Source of the DNA: Agelaius tricolor
Lineage: Eukaryota > Chordata > Aves > Passeriformes > Icteridae
NCBI GenBank assembly: GCA_023055355.1
Contig: JALJCS010000001.1
Coordinates: 109,942,881 to 110,006,880 of the forward strand
DNA: 64,000 nucleotides
Reading direction: 5' to 3'
A program made the position numbers and the translations under genes. Positions 54,061 through 64,000 of this stretch are shown here, piece by piece. The notes under the pieces are model-generated. The model searched no databases. It was given only the letters and a program-made list of their open reading frames with translations, and was not told the DNA's origin. Each line of letters begins with the position of its first letter. The first letter of the stretch is position 1.

Positions 54061-57000
54061 ATTCAAAGTAATAAAATTACACTTTTTCTAGCCTTTGTTT
54101 TGTACTTAATGAGTATTATTATAATGTATCTTTTTATCTGGGCAAGCTCAAGTCTTCATTTCTTTTAAGATGGATTAATACACAGTTAGCTCAGCTGTAA
54201 TTAAGATTTTGCTTTTGCTTTTAAAGGTAATATTAAAATTTTACTTTAATGAGCGTAGAACTCCAAATTATTACAAGGTCATGACTGAGTTAATTGCCAT
54301 CCAGAATAACAGAGCATGATTTTAGGTCCTATTCCTGAAACGCTCTGAAATTAAAAGTTGTTCTAGCATTTGCATATGCAGTACACAGTGGTGCACTAGA
54401 ATGAAACTGTTCTAGCTCCAGTATGAAAATGATTTGCACTGTGGAAGATAACTTTCTTCCCATTTGATGCTAAATTAATTTTTTTTTTGTTACTTAGATG
54501 CTATTTTTTTGTCCAGAAATGACTGCACTTTTTCTGAATGTTGATTGCTTTAATAAAATATAAAGAGTGTAACTTCTGAATTTTAGTGTTTCTGTTTATG
54601 CCGTCTAATCAGAAAGGGGGGAAATAAAAATATACTGAATAGCAAGAAAAATATAGCACTTAGTTTTGAATGTACAGAGTTGGATGTAAGAGGGGTGGGA
54701 AGGAAGCAAAGTGAATGCCCTTTTTGCAGAAAATCCTTTTGGGAAAAGGGAACATTTTTACTGGTGTACACGAAGGTACGGCGCCTAAGTAAATAGTTGC
54801 TGCTTTCTGGTCCTGTCAGTTTTAAATAAACCATTCATTGTTATGGATTGGTTATTGCACAAATACCCAAACGCGGTGGAGTTAAACTTTGATACCACTG
54901 ATTGGAAAAATGCAGATGATGAACTCTCTTAGTGTGAATTTATATGGATGGTCTTACTTAGAGGAAATAAGTTTTGCAGATTGTGTTAGGAAGTAAATAT
55001 ACTGCGGGCTGTAAGTAATCTGTCACAAAGCTGCTCCTGTGCTCGAGTATTGTACGATAGCTGGTAGAATTAATTCATCAAACTCTTGTTAATATTGAGT
55101 CACTAAGCTAGACCAGATGTGTCCCTTCAGTGTTACCGAGCAAATGTGACACATATTTTTTTTTCCTAAAAGCTTTCTATTTAAAGGTGAATGGATGATG
55201 CATTTGAGTGAAAGTTACTCCTGGAATTTATACAGAAAATGCTGCAAGGGCATAAATATCACAGCAGTTCAGTGTTATGGCTCACCTGAAAGGCTTTTGG
55301 AGACGTGTTAAATTAAAATAGCAAATTCTGACACTATGGTTGTCAATTTTTTTTTTTTCTTTAAGTTGTATCTTAAAATGCCTTTTAATTTCCCTTGAAT
55401 CCTGTTTAATTCATGTAAAATTATTCTTGCTGATTCTAGATGAAGATTTGTGCTCATAGTAAATTTTTAATGTATTGTATTATTACAAAAATGCAGTTGT
55501 GGATGATTATCAGCTCTTGGCAGAACAACTCTGCGTTTGTATTAGGGATCTTTCCATGTCAATGTGGTTGTGCTGGTTTTCTTTGTGAGCCCCTTCAGTG
55601 GAAATATATTGCACTGTGTCAAAACACCAGGTGACCTACAAGTAAGACTACTTTGGCTAAAATGTGTTTTAATTTTGAAAGTTGAGGTGAGTTAAGAGTG
55701 GCCAGTCTGATGCCCATAAAAGCAGTTTCTCTTGTCATTGAAGGAGTAGAGGGTATGAAGGGACTGACGCCAGACGTGTCTCTCTCATAATTTTTACCAA
55801 GTATTCTAAAACCAGTACTTCTGGCATTTGTTATTTCACTACAAGCACTAACACTTAAAATTTATCTAGAGCACTGTGGTAGCATTAATAAGCATAGTTG
55901 TATCAGTACAGAACCCTGGCAAGTTCCTCCACGGCATGCTAGCAAGATATGTGAAGAGTGGCAAATGTTCTTGGGGTACTGCTGGCAAATCTGAATGCAG
56001 TAGCACATTATCCTTTATGGCTTTAATGCTAGGGTGGAAAATATTGTACTGATAGAGAAGTCTCCTAAATTTATGCTATTGCTAGTTTGACTTCTTTAAC
56101 TTGAATTTCACGATTTTAGAAGTGTAAGTTAGTAGGAATTAGAGGCTTGAGCTGTATACATGTGTATGTTTGCACATACACAGCTCATTAACATTTCTTA
56201 AAAGAAAGAATACCCTGTTCTAATACCACACACAGATGCATTAAAATATTGTGTGTTTTTAACTCTGTCTTTTCTGATTTGTATTTATATGAATTACAGG
56301 TCTTTTGAGGGATTAACGCTATCTGGTAGTCAATGTACTTAGGTGTAATTATTTATCTATATTATTTTTTCTTAATGAAATCATAAGCAACCCTTTCTTT
56401 TGCTTGTGTGTATAGGGTCAAATATATTAAATGTGTCTGACAGAGAAATTCAGTTCAGTAATTACTAATGACTTGTAACATCCCCCTGCTCCGATTTGTT
56501 CCAGCAGAGCCACTGCACACAACATATGGTACTTGATGTACATGTGTGTCTGTGCATATAGATGCAAATGCATCTCGTTAGTGTTAATTTTCATTGTGAT
56601 CAAGGCTGGATCCTGTTCCTCTGAACAGTATTATGTTATGTAACTGGCAGTGGCTCTGTCTTTCTGTTTCAGTAAACCACAGAGTAGATTTAGATCTAAG
56701 ATATCTGACCATGAGGGATAAGTAAACAATGGTTTGGCACACTTACGGTTCAAATAAATTCTGGGGAAAATAAATGTATGTAAGGTCATCAGCTTTTAAC
56801 TTTCCTTAATCAAGAAAATGAATGATAATAAATTTTAAGTCATTATGAAATGCTAGCAATTCGGAGGAAATATAATATGTAAAATAAGCTGTCTATCAGA
56901 AATATAGTAATCATATTTGAATGAATTCCTGCCAAAAAATTTTGCCATGGGGTTTTTAGCTATAACATATTAAAACTTAAAACTATTGTTAATTCCAGAA

Positions 57001-59589
57001 CTGCCTGACCTTAATGAATATGGCATTTTTAAGAGACAGCAGAAGAAACTGTTTCTACCCTTCTTTGTAAAAATAAAGGTAGTTTTATTGGAGATGAAAA
57101 AATATTATTAAGGAAAACTATTATGAATACAGTGGATAATGCACAGAAATACTTTTTAAGGCATCCTATGCACTTAAAGGAGAATGTAGCCTTTTTGCTT
57201 TAATCTTTTGCTGTTCTAAAGTTAATTTTTATAAATAAAAACATTTAATAAGGAGTAGGTTGTGCAAAATAATTTAATTGCTCTGATTAAAATGACTTCA
57301 GCAGTTCAAGAGAGTCAGGAGAAAACCTATGGAGTTTTCCCTCCTGGGGCAAGTTCCTACATGAAATAGGAAACTTAAAGCTACATGGAGAAGGCTAGAA
57401 CAGTACACAGTATGGTAACAAGCAGAATAAAAAATATATACAGGAAACAGTTGCATGAATAATGGATTTTTTTTTTTCAATTGGAGGTGTTAAACTGCTT
57501 TATGATACAGTAACCTGAGTTTATTTTGTCTTTATGCTCATCTTTAAAATGTTCTTTTTAGGGTGTGGTTTTCAGTATGTTAAGTGGCAGGTCTTATATT
57601 TATTTGTAGAAGAGAGCATGTTTATGTAAGGAAACGTGCTCTTAGATTTAGGCTTTATTAACTTAAAAACAAAAACACCTGAGAGCAGAAGATAGACCTC
57701 CTTAGCCTGTTTCCCATAAGAATTTAGAAGGCAGTTTGGAGTGAAGATATCTAATAGAAATGAAAGCTATTGTATGTAATGTTAGCACAAATGAATTTTG
57801 TTGATAGGAGTAGATATTTGTGGGGATTCTGTGGTGGAGGAAGTAGATGTTTTGTGGGTGACATTTGTCTCCTCATGAAAATCTGTGGATAATTCTTAAG
57901 TCTGGCAAAATTTCCAGGGAAAATCTTACTGAAATGGCACACAGTCTATTAATTTACTTCTGTGTATGCTTATCAGAATAGTTATTACATTTATTCCATT
58001 TAGGCAAATTAATTTTTATCTTGAAAATAACAGTTGTATGTTTTCTTGTTGCAGTTTCTTAACTGCTTGTATGAAACTTGGATTCTCCCAGTGCTGAATT
58101 TAAGACCCCAAAATGCTTCAGGTTTTACCATCTTAAACTCACTATTTATCTTGAGGCTGACTTAATTAAAATATTATATACTCTGGGGCATATTAAACAT
58201 GGCAATTTATTGTACTTCTTATTAATGGAGTGTATTTAATGAGTTTTCAGAACCAACTCCTTCCCCTGCAACACACAATGTTGATTTTTATTGGGTACAT
58301 AGAGGGAAACATGAAGATAGTTTGATTTTCAGGAGGTGCCCAGCACTGATAGCTGCCCTTGGCTCCTGTGGTATTCAGGCAGAGAAATGCTGCACCTTTG
58401 CAGCTTGGTAAGCACAGGATAATTCCTCCTTCCCCTCTCTGCTTCAATTTCCACAGAAGTGTTCTGGACTTGAGCGTAAAATAATGCCAGATTCTGCTTA
58501 TAGCTTCAGCTTTTTGTATTGTTAGAGTTCTAGCAAGTATTTCTTAGTTGTTATTGATGTTGTTCATTGATGGTGTCTGCCACAAGGTGTGACAGTACAT
58601 AAACACAGTTATTATCTGTCTCTCTTGAACTGTCTGCACTGCCTAGTTAGCATCTCTTGCCAGAATTGTTAGCTTCTTTTTTTTTTTCCCGTTTTTACTT
58701 TAATGTAAAGTAAGATATTTGTTAGCTACTTATGGCTGCTCTGAGCTTCTTGTTACTCAATAAAAAGTATGACTCTCTTCTGAAAGCAATTGGGAAAATA
58801 AAGCTGTAAGGTGCAATTTTAAGATTAATATTAGTCTGACCATGACCAAGAAATCACACAGCTTGAGAGGAATTTCAGTATTATTGTTATACTCTTAATG
58901 TGGGGTGGCAGAGCCTTTAAATATTTCTGGTAGAGTAGTTAATACAGCATGGAAGTTTGATATTTGTACAGTTTGTAAAGGAATTTGAGGTGTTACCCTA
59001 TTTTGACTTCAGTTTTCAAGTATGCACTGGTGCATCATTAATCATAGGAAATGCAAAAATAAATAATATAGTCCCTTTGGATTTTTCATGTGAATACTTA
59101 CCTTTTCCTTTTTTTGTATATACAGTTGAGGTATTTAGGTAACCCCTAACCTTTTGCTTCAACAAGGAGGTACAGTATAAAAATATTACCACAGTCTTCA
59201 TATGAGCAGTTCTCTCTAAGAAAACCTCTAGATGAATATTTATTGAAAAAAAGCAAAGTTGCAACACAGAATGACTTAGCTTGGCCTGAATATTATATTT
59301 TAGACCACCAGTGAATAAAATTAAAAGCACATGGATTTTGAATAACTAGAAAAGGTTGTAATTGATTAGCACTGCATGAAAGTATTGAAGTGGAGTGAGT
59401 TTTGATTTGTGAATGGTCCTATTCAATAGAGATTAATCCTCTATGTTTGATAAAATCTTAGTGCCCCTAATGAGATAGGATTTTTTTCCTCTCCCAGTTT
59501 ATTTAACCACCAGATACTCTGATACTCTCCTAACAAACTGGAACATTTTGATCTTATAGAATTTTACATCGGCGTAGTTGATTTAGACA

Positions 59590-59880
59590 ATGTTGGCTAT
59601 TAATAGTTCATTTGAGGCAGCTAATTAAACAGATCAGTGCATTTTGCTGCCTACAGACCTTGTAAGTGATGAAGAGCAATCCTGCAGGGTTTGGGGCTTT
59701 CAGATAACGGCAGCCTCCGTGCGAAGCCGCAGCTTTTTTAATGCACGTGAGAATACTCGTTCCTGCATAGTTTTCAGTATTATTATTGTTATTTAAAAAT
59801 CCTGGTATTTTAAATTATATTTTATGCAAAGAGCAGTGATTCCTGAGATTTTGCTTAGCATTCACAATAGTATGAATACG
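59590..59880. promoter_or_regulatory. Possible conserved enhancer about 3.2 kb downstream of P1
   Basis: A compact CpG-retaining core (TAACGGCAGCCTCCGTGCGAAGCC begins near 59,706, followed by a CACGTG E-box) is flanked by AT-rich blocks with TAATTAAA and TTATGCAAAG motifs. This composition is typical of developmental enhancers. On the RUNX2 strand it lies in the first part of the P1-P2 intron. Confidence 0.4.
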
Positions 59881-62800
59881 TTAAACAGAGCTGAAACATA
59901 CAGAAAACTGCTTTCTATACACAGATAATGAAAAAGGATTTGTTTCTCTCTTACCAGTCTCCTAATTAAAATCAAACAAACCCTTTAAGATTCCCTACTA
60001 AACAGTAAAGCAGATGAAAATTGAAATTTACAAAAGTTTTGGCATTTTTTGATGAAGAAGATACCGAGGAGTATTTTAATATAAGCAGAACTTGAAGACT
60101 TTAGATTTCTATATCTCCATTGGGATCAGCTTCCAGAAATTACGTGTGAAATAATTGATTAAATTATCAGCTAAACAGGGATTCTATTTCCTTCTTTCAT
60201 TGGATTCTTCTTCTGAAATGCACAGAATATAGTTGAAGATGCCTTTTCCTATTTCAAAATTGTAATTGTTTTTGGAGGCATTTGAAAACGTTTTCAGTAT
60301 CTGAAATACTTTGAGTAAACAATGTTTTCCAAATTTTATACCAAATATGCTGGGGTTTTTTTGTTTGCTTGTTCTGTTTTTTTTTTTTTTCATAGTGCTT
60401 ATTTTGAGCCTTTTTTTTCCCTTCACATTTTATGGATGTAAATATAATAGCCTTTGCTGAAATGAATCCCATTAGATTTAAAAGCCTGAGAAGGTTTACA
60501 CAGGCTCAATGCAGTCAAAACCTGTGTATAAAGTGGCACAAGGTAGAGAAAATCTGGATGTGAAACCCAGATTGTAGTTAATTAAAATGTACCCAATTGG
60601 AAAGGAATATATATGTTTGCATGAACTAGGAAAGGATCCTTCCACTTTGCTACTCTTGTATTTCCCTTTCATATAAAGTCAAAAACATATAGACAAAAAT
60701 GAGTGGAATAAAAGCTTTCAGGAATATGGTTAATGGCACAGATTAGCAGCCATGCGGGTTAATCATAGCTCTGTTTTCCTGCCCTGTTATGACTTGTCAT
60801 TATGTTTCATCAGTTCAGTTTTGAAGAGAAACAATTAAACTCAACAGTCCTGAAAGGAATAAGGTAGAGATGGGAAGAGAATGATAGTACAGAAGGGAAA
60901 AACAGATCGTGCATTCTGAGGTGCTGCCGCATCATTGAACGGCAAATTCATGAGCAGCTTGGGTATTCTGGCTTTTTTTTTTTTTTTTAACAATACATTC
61001 TGCCTCCTTTTTATAAAAGTGGGTTTTCCAAAATTTGGTTTTAGCTCAGGTTACACTGCTTACACATTGACAGAGCTGATGATATTTTGTAATTCCTTGC
61101 ATCTATTGTTTGTGTCCAAAGTGAAATTCAGGTATCCAACCCTATTTAGTGGAGTTCAGGAAAAGTATTAAGCACAGTATCACAGTATTTCCCCATGGCT
61201 TTAGGAATTATCAGAAGTAGGTGAATTAAGCAGTCAGACTTGGTGTTTTGATAATTTTAGCCAACTAAATTTCTTCTAATCTCTTTTGGAAGTAAAAGCA
61301 AAAGAAAGTCCCTATACATGTAAACTGTATTTCCTGTTGTAAACACTGGGATAATGTGGTCTGGCTATGCTTCTGCTGTGCTTTGCTCTGACACCAGTTT
61401 GGGTAGAAAAGCTGCTTTGCCGGGTCTGTGTTTGCATTTCAGCTCAGTGTTCAGGGTATTAAAGCTGCATGACCAGCCACAGGTCATGTTATCTCATCTG
61501 GTATCTATAGGTCATATATTAAATTGGTCACCCTCCTGCAAGAAGCAATTTCTTCATTTCTGTTCCTATACCTGGTCTCAGAGCTTCATGTGCTTAACTG
61601 GGAACCAGTCAAAGTGTGTGAAGTAGGAGGGGTAAAAGGCACCCCAGTCACTACAATAACGGGGATGTATGTAATGGAAATGCTTCTAGCATTGTTGTTT
61701 TTCATAGGAGGGGGGCAAGGGAGGGAAAGAAATAGGTTTAGCTACGGTCCCAACATAATTTCAACATGACGGACACCATTAAGAAAATCTTGTAAGTCTT
61801 CACTTTTTTTTTTTTTCCTAAAGCTTTCAGAATTTTCAGTTAGTCTGTCTGAACTGCCTCAGTAAAAGATGCTTTGAAAAAATTTTGTTACTGTACTTCT
61901 TGCAGTTCATCAACTGTGATGATAATAAAGCATTTTCCAGTACACTTTAAAATATAACTTCATTTACTTGCAGATAAATCAGTTGAAGTCTTATTTGATT
62001 CTATTTAGTATTTGTGAGTGAGATGTTCTCTACTGATTTTAAGTCTCTAAGAGCATGAAGCTTTTCAAAGTAAGCAAAGACAGAGGTGCAATTTTATAGT
62101 GTATTTATGAGTTTTATGAGCATTTATATGTACAGTGCATATAAATAATTACTTCAGTATATACATATATGATTTCTTAAAGGAATCTGTGTTTACAGTT
62201 CAGAATATTGAAGTAAATATTTGGCAGTGCTCTTCTACAGAGTTTTTTACATCCCACTTTGAATTAAACTTAAAATTCAGCAGCATGTTAGATCATGTAT
62301 TTTTTATTTCATAGCTTAATATTTTAATGCATGAATGTTTTGCCTTGTTCATAATAAGTGTAATGAGAAGAATTTGCTTTTACAATTGAATATATTATCA
62401 TACAAGCTTTGCTGTGAAATGAGGGCAACTGAGGACTAGAAAACTGCAGATTTACACTGATAACTTCATCTGAGATATATGTGTAAAAATGAGATGCCTG
62501 GAACAATGATAGGGCAGTTTTGGGTAGGATAGGCTGCAGTATGCTGCACACTACTCATTTTCATCAGGTTTAGAGAGCAAGCAGTCTGAACCCTGTGATT
62601 TAAGTCTTTTACAGTATCTTTCGTTAACCACTCATAGTGGATATATCTAAAAGTGTTATCAGAGTTCTTAATGAGATTTTCTGAGCTGCTGTTGATTAAC
62701 TCACTAATTACTTTATCTTTTGCCCTGAGATAATATTAAACATTTTGCTAGATCCCATTAGGCTCTTTCAAATTCGTACAGCTACACCTTGACCCCGGTG

Positions 62801-62916
62801 ACAGCTGAGCACACCTGCTGTCAAACTCTGAGGACTGAGCCACCAACTTCCCTTTGCTCAGCTTGCCAGCTAACAAATTTGTTCTTACATCTGCAGAAGC
62901 TATTTACAGTTACTTC

Positions 62917-62937
62917 CCCCCCCCCCCAAAAAAAAGA
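62917..62937. repeat. Poly-C/poly-A junction
   Basis: A run of about ten C followed by about eight A just 3' of the P1 coding exon. Low complexity; prone to sequencing and assembly errors. Confidence 0.85.
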
Positions 62938-63079
62938 GACGCAAACAACCAGGTATACTATTTCAACATTCTAACATCCCATTCAGCATTTCATTGCTTA
63001 GATAACTACAACCAGTATTGTTCAAAGTAAGAAAACTCTCGACAGCGAAAAACAGAAGCTCAAATATTGCAGCACTTAC

Positions 63080-63137
63080 CCCAAAAGAAGTTTTGCTGAC
63101 ATGGTGTCACTGAACTGAACAGGCTGTTTGATGCCAT
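63080..63137 (-). CDS. RUNX2: RUNX2 distal (P1) coding exon, MASNS-type N-terminus
   Basis: This exon supplies the alternative N-terminus of the bone-enriched P1 isoform. From the ATG at 63,137 it reads 19 codons, MASNSLFSSVTPCQQNFFW, plus one G, then a strong donor (GGTAAGT) after 63,080. The peptide differs at only a few positions from the known mammalian P1 N-terminus. The split codon (G + AT) matches the acceptor at 4,345 and gives Trp-Asp-Pro-Ser. The gap to that acceptor is about 58.7 kb, comparable in kind to the very long P1-P2 intron of mammals. It lies inside the SUPT3H transcription unit on the opposite strand. The short peptide alone would be weak evidence, but peptide, splice phase, donor and conserved upstream promoter all agree. 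Confidence 0.96.
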
Positions 63138-63199
63138 AGTCCCTCTCGGTTCACGCAGAGCTTTCACCTTCTGGTGCAAATACTTCTTGGATCCTCAAA
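63138..63199 (-). other. RUNX2: RUNX2 P1 5' UTR segment of the coding exon
   Basis: This is the leader immediately 5' of the P1 start codon. On the minus strand an acceptor (GTTTTCAG) ends at 63,200 and the exon resumes at 63,199 with TTTGAGG. The stretch resembles the mammalian RUNX2 mRNA leader as I remember it (AGTATTT, CA-CAGA-GGT blocks). It contains the stop codon (63,166-63,164) of an upstream reading frame that opens in the leader exon, so it carries no N-terminal extension into the main frame. The splice assignment is inference from motifs and the remembered mammalian leader. Confidence 0.75.
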
Positions 63200-63407
63200 C
63201 TGAAAACACAAACCATAGCCAAACCTTGTTTTAGTTTTACTGTGTCCCTGGATTGCAAAGACTCTATAGTTGGTTTTTTCTCTGTCAAAAAATTGTGTAG
63301 TGCTGGTAACATGTGAAAAGGAAGGCAACAAAACAAAAAAAAAGAGAATGAGCAAATATTTGAAGGACCTACTATTACTGCATAGACTGTGGTTAGAGAG
63401 CACTTAC
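63200..63407 (-). other. RUNX2: Probable 208-base intron in the RUNX2 P1 leader
   Basis: The donor is a strong GAGTCA|GTAAGTGC at 63,408/63,407 and the acceptor is TTGTGTTTTCAG|TTTGAGG at 63,200/63,199. Joining them restores a leader sequence (GAGTCATTTGAGG) close to the human mRNA leader as I recall it. The intron contains a Runx-type AACCACA site just downstream of the donor at 63,388-63,394, and a T-rich tract. Without splicing, a 101-codon frame would run through it from 63,456 to 63,151. RNA reads crossing the junction would settle it. Confidence 0.72.
63388..63394 (-). promoter_or_regulatory. RUNX2: Third Runx site just inside the P1 leader intron
   Basis: A single AACCACA on the minus strand lies 13 bases downstream of the proposed leader donor. 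The surrounding CTCTAACCACAGTCTATGCA resembles the mouse cDNA as remembered, where this stretch was retained in one isoform. Confidence 0.6.
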
Positions 63408-63545
63408 TGACTCTGTTGGTCTCAGTGGCTGGTAGTGACCTGCGGAGATTAACCATTTAAAAACCAGAGACTCCTTTCTGTCCTCCTGGAGAAAGTTTGC
63501 ACCGCACTTGTGGTTCTGTGGTTGTTTGTGAGGCGAATGAAGCAT
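63408..63545 (-). other. RUNX2: RUNX2 P1 leader exon with conserved upstream reading frame
   Basis: This is the non-coding or upstream-coding leader exon of the P1 transcript; its true 5' end is not visible, and 63,545 is only the position of the first notable ATG. From there the frame reads MLHSPHKQPQNHKCG and continues 46 codons to the donor, matching the N-terminal extension reported for the mouse Osf2-type cDNA. After the spliced junction it continues only 11 codons (FEDPRSICTRR) and stops at 63,164, short of the main ATG. A second overlapping upstream ATG at 63,456 gives a 17-codon frame once spliced. In this species the region therefore acts as upstream ORFs, not as an extended isoform. 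Confidence 0.75.
63509..63523 (-). promoter_or_regulatory. RUNX2: Tandem Runx sites in P1 leader
   Basis: Two AACCACA motifs separated by a single G lie on the minus strand (63,517-63,523 and 63,509-63,515). A tandem Runx pair close to the transcription start is a known shared feature of the distal promoters of vertebrate RUNX genes and mediates autoregulation and cross-regulation. In the reading frame starting at 63,545 the same bases encode QPQNHK, so protein-like conservation there may simply reflect the binding sites. Confidence 0.9.
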
Positions 63546-63821
63546 TCACACAATCCAAAAAAGCAAAAGCTTTAAAACTCCTTTTTTTTGCAAGCACTGT
63601 TACTGGAGCGAGCAAGTCATGTGGCTGTGACATCAGAGGACTCCAAGTAGGACTGCCTACACTGTGGCTTTTTCTTTCTCTCTCTCTCCTTTTTTTTTCC
63701 TTTTCTTCTTTTTTTTTTTTTTTCTTTTTAAATTTTTTTTAAAATTTTTTTTTATATTTTGACAAAAGGCTCGTGTAAGGCCCTTCCTGGCATTCAGAAG
63801 GACATAGCTTTTTAATTTTTG

Positions 63822-63828
63822 TGACTCA
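63822..63828. promoter_or_regulatory. AP-1 consensus TGACTCA upstream of P1
   Basis: A perfect palindromic AP-1 site lies about 280-310 bases upstream of the tandem Runx sites. AP-1 input to mammalian RUNX2 P1 is known; function here is inference. Confidence 0.5.
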
Positions 63829-64000
63829 TGAGGCTTTGGAGAGAGTACAAAATGCTGTAAGAGCCCAAACTTCTGTACAGTTAAAGCATATGGACAGCAG
63901 AACTTTATTTGTACTCTCAGTTCAGGTTCCCCCCACTCTTCTTCCCCCTCCTTTTTTTTTCTTTTTTTTTTTTTTTTCTCCTCCCATTCCCTCTCCCTCC

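Larger units (their letters stand above)
34081..63079. other. SUPT3H intron and RUNX2 P1-P2 intron, right part
   Basis: About 29 kb of AT-rich DNA that is intronic on both strands. No additional exon of either gene was recognised. It contains two small CR1 pieces, one perfect 110-base tandem duplication, two notable hairpins and several CpG-retaining patches. The longest ATG-initiated frame is 171 codons on the minus strand (50,066-49,551) and has no family I recognise. Confidence 0.65.
63409..63860 (-). promoter_or_regulatory. RUNX2: RUNX2 distal promoter P1 (overlaps leader exon)
   Basis: This CpG-poor region carries the hallmarks of the mammalian RUNX2 P1 promoter on the minus strand. Two tandem Runx sites sit at 63,509-63,523. 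Upstream are a T-rich GGAGTTTTAAAGC block (TATA-like position), a TGATGTCACA CRE-like site near 63,628-63,637, a purine tract (63,670-63,760, pyrimidine on the plus strand) and an AP-1 consensus TGACTCA at 63,822-63,828. These blocks appear in the same order in rodent P1, which is known to be autoregulated by RUNX2. The exact transcription start is not determined here. Because the SUPT3H transcript reads through on the other strand, transcriptional interference is possible. Confidence 0.85.

Noticed and set aside
63151..63456. 101-codon minus-strand frame upstream of the P1 start
   Set aside because: It crosses the probable leader intron. After splicing it ends after 17 codons. Treated as an upstream ORF, not a gene.
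34081..64000. Search for further SUPT3H exons
   Set aside because: No segment matching the next exon was found by eye, so none is annotated. A short exon could still have been missed.

Overview
The window looks like a piece of a bird genome. It is AT-rich, gene-sparse DNA with large introns, carries several CR1 LINE remnants of the avian type, and has three GC-rich islands. Two protein-coding genes are recognisable, RUNX2 on the minus strand and SUPT3H on the plus strand. They are interleaved head to head in the arrangement known for amniotes.

RUNX2 (minus) enters at the right. The distal (P1) promoter lies at about 63.41-63.86 kb. A leader exon ends at 63,408, a 208-base leader intron follows, and the P1 coding exon (start codon 63,137, donor after 63,080) encodes the MASNSLFS-type N-terminus. 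About 59 kb downstream lies the exon shared by both isoforms (4,345-4,062; P2 start codon at 4,361). It encodes the Ser-rich N-terminus, a short Gln/Ala tract and the first part of the Runt domain. A GC-rich P2 leader and promoter region flanks it at 4.36-5.3 kb. The rest of the Runt domain is not in the window and should lie beyond its left edge.

SUPT3H (plus) most likely starts in the CpG island at 23.35-24.05 kb, inside the RUNX2 P1-P2 intron. Its first coding exon is 33,986-34,080. No further SUPT3H exon was found, so its transcript probably runs through and past the RUNX2 P1 promoter on the opposite strand. P1 is therefore inside a SUPT3H intron, and the SUPT3H promoter is inside a RUNX2 intron.

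Layout: 1-2.8 kb, RUNX2 intron 3' of the shared exon, with one CpG-retaining patch. 2.8-5.3 kb, P2 island with a degenerate G-rich minisatellite. 5.4-6.5 kb, AT-rich with poly-A runs. 6.55-7.3 kb, second GC block with a tetranucleotide and a 14-base repeat. 7.4-22.3 kb, intron with possible conserved non-coding elements. 22.3-23.35 kb, CR1 cluster. 23.35-24.05 kb, SUPT3H island. 24-63 kb, mainly intron on both strands with CR1 pieces, a perfect 110-base tandem duplication, a perfect 38-bp hairpin and several CpG-retaining patches.

I found no operon, phage, CRISPR or defence-type system. The most interesting points are the structure and upstream reading frames of the P1 leader, the perfect hairpin at 42.1 kb, the recent-looking tandem duplication at 37.2 kb, and the short Q/A tract of RUNX2.
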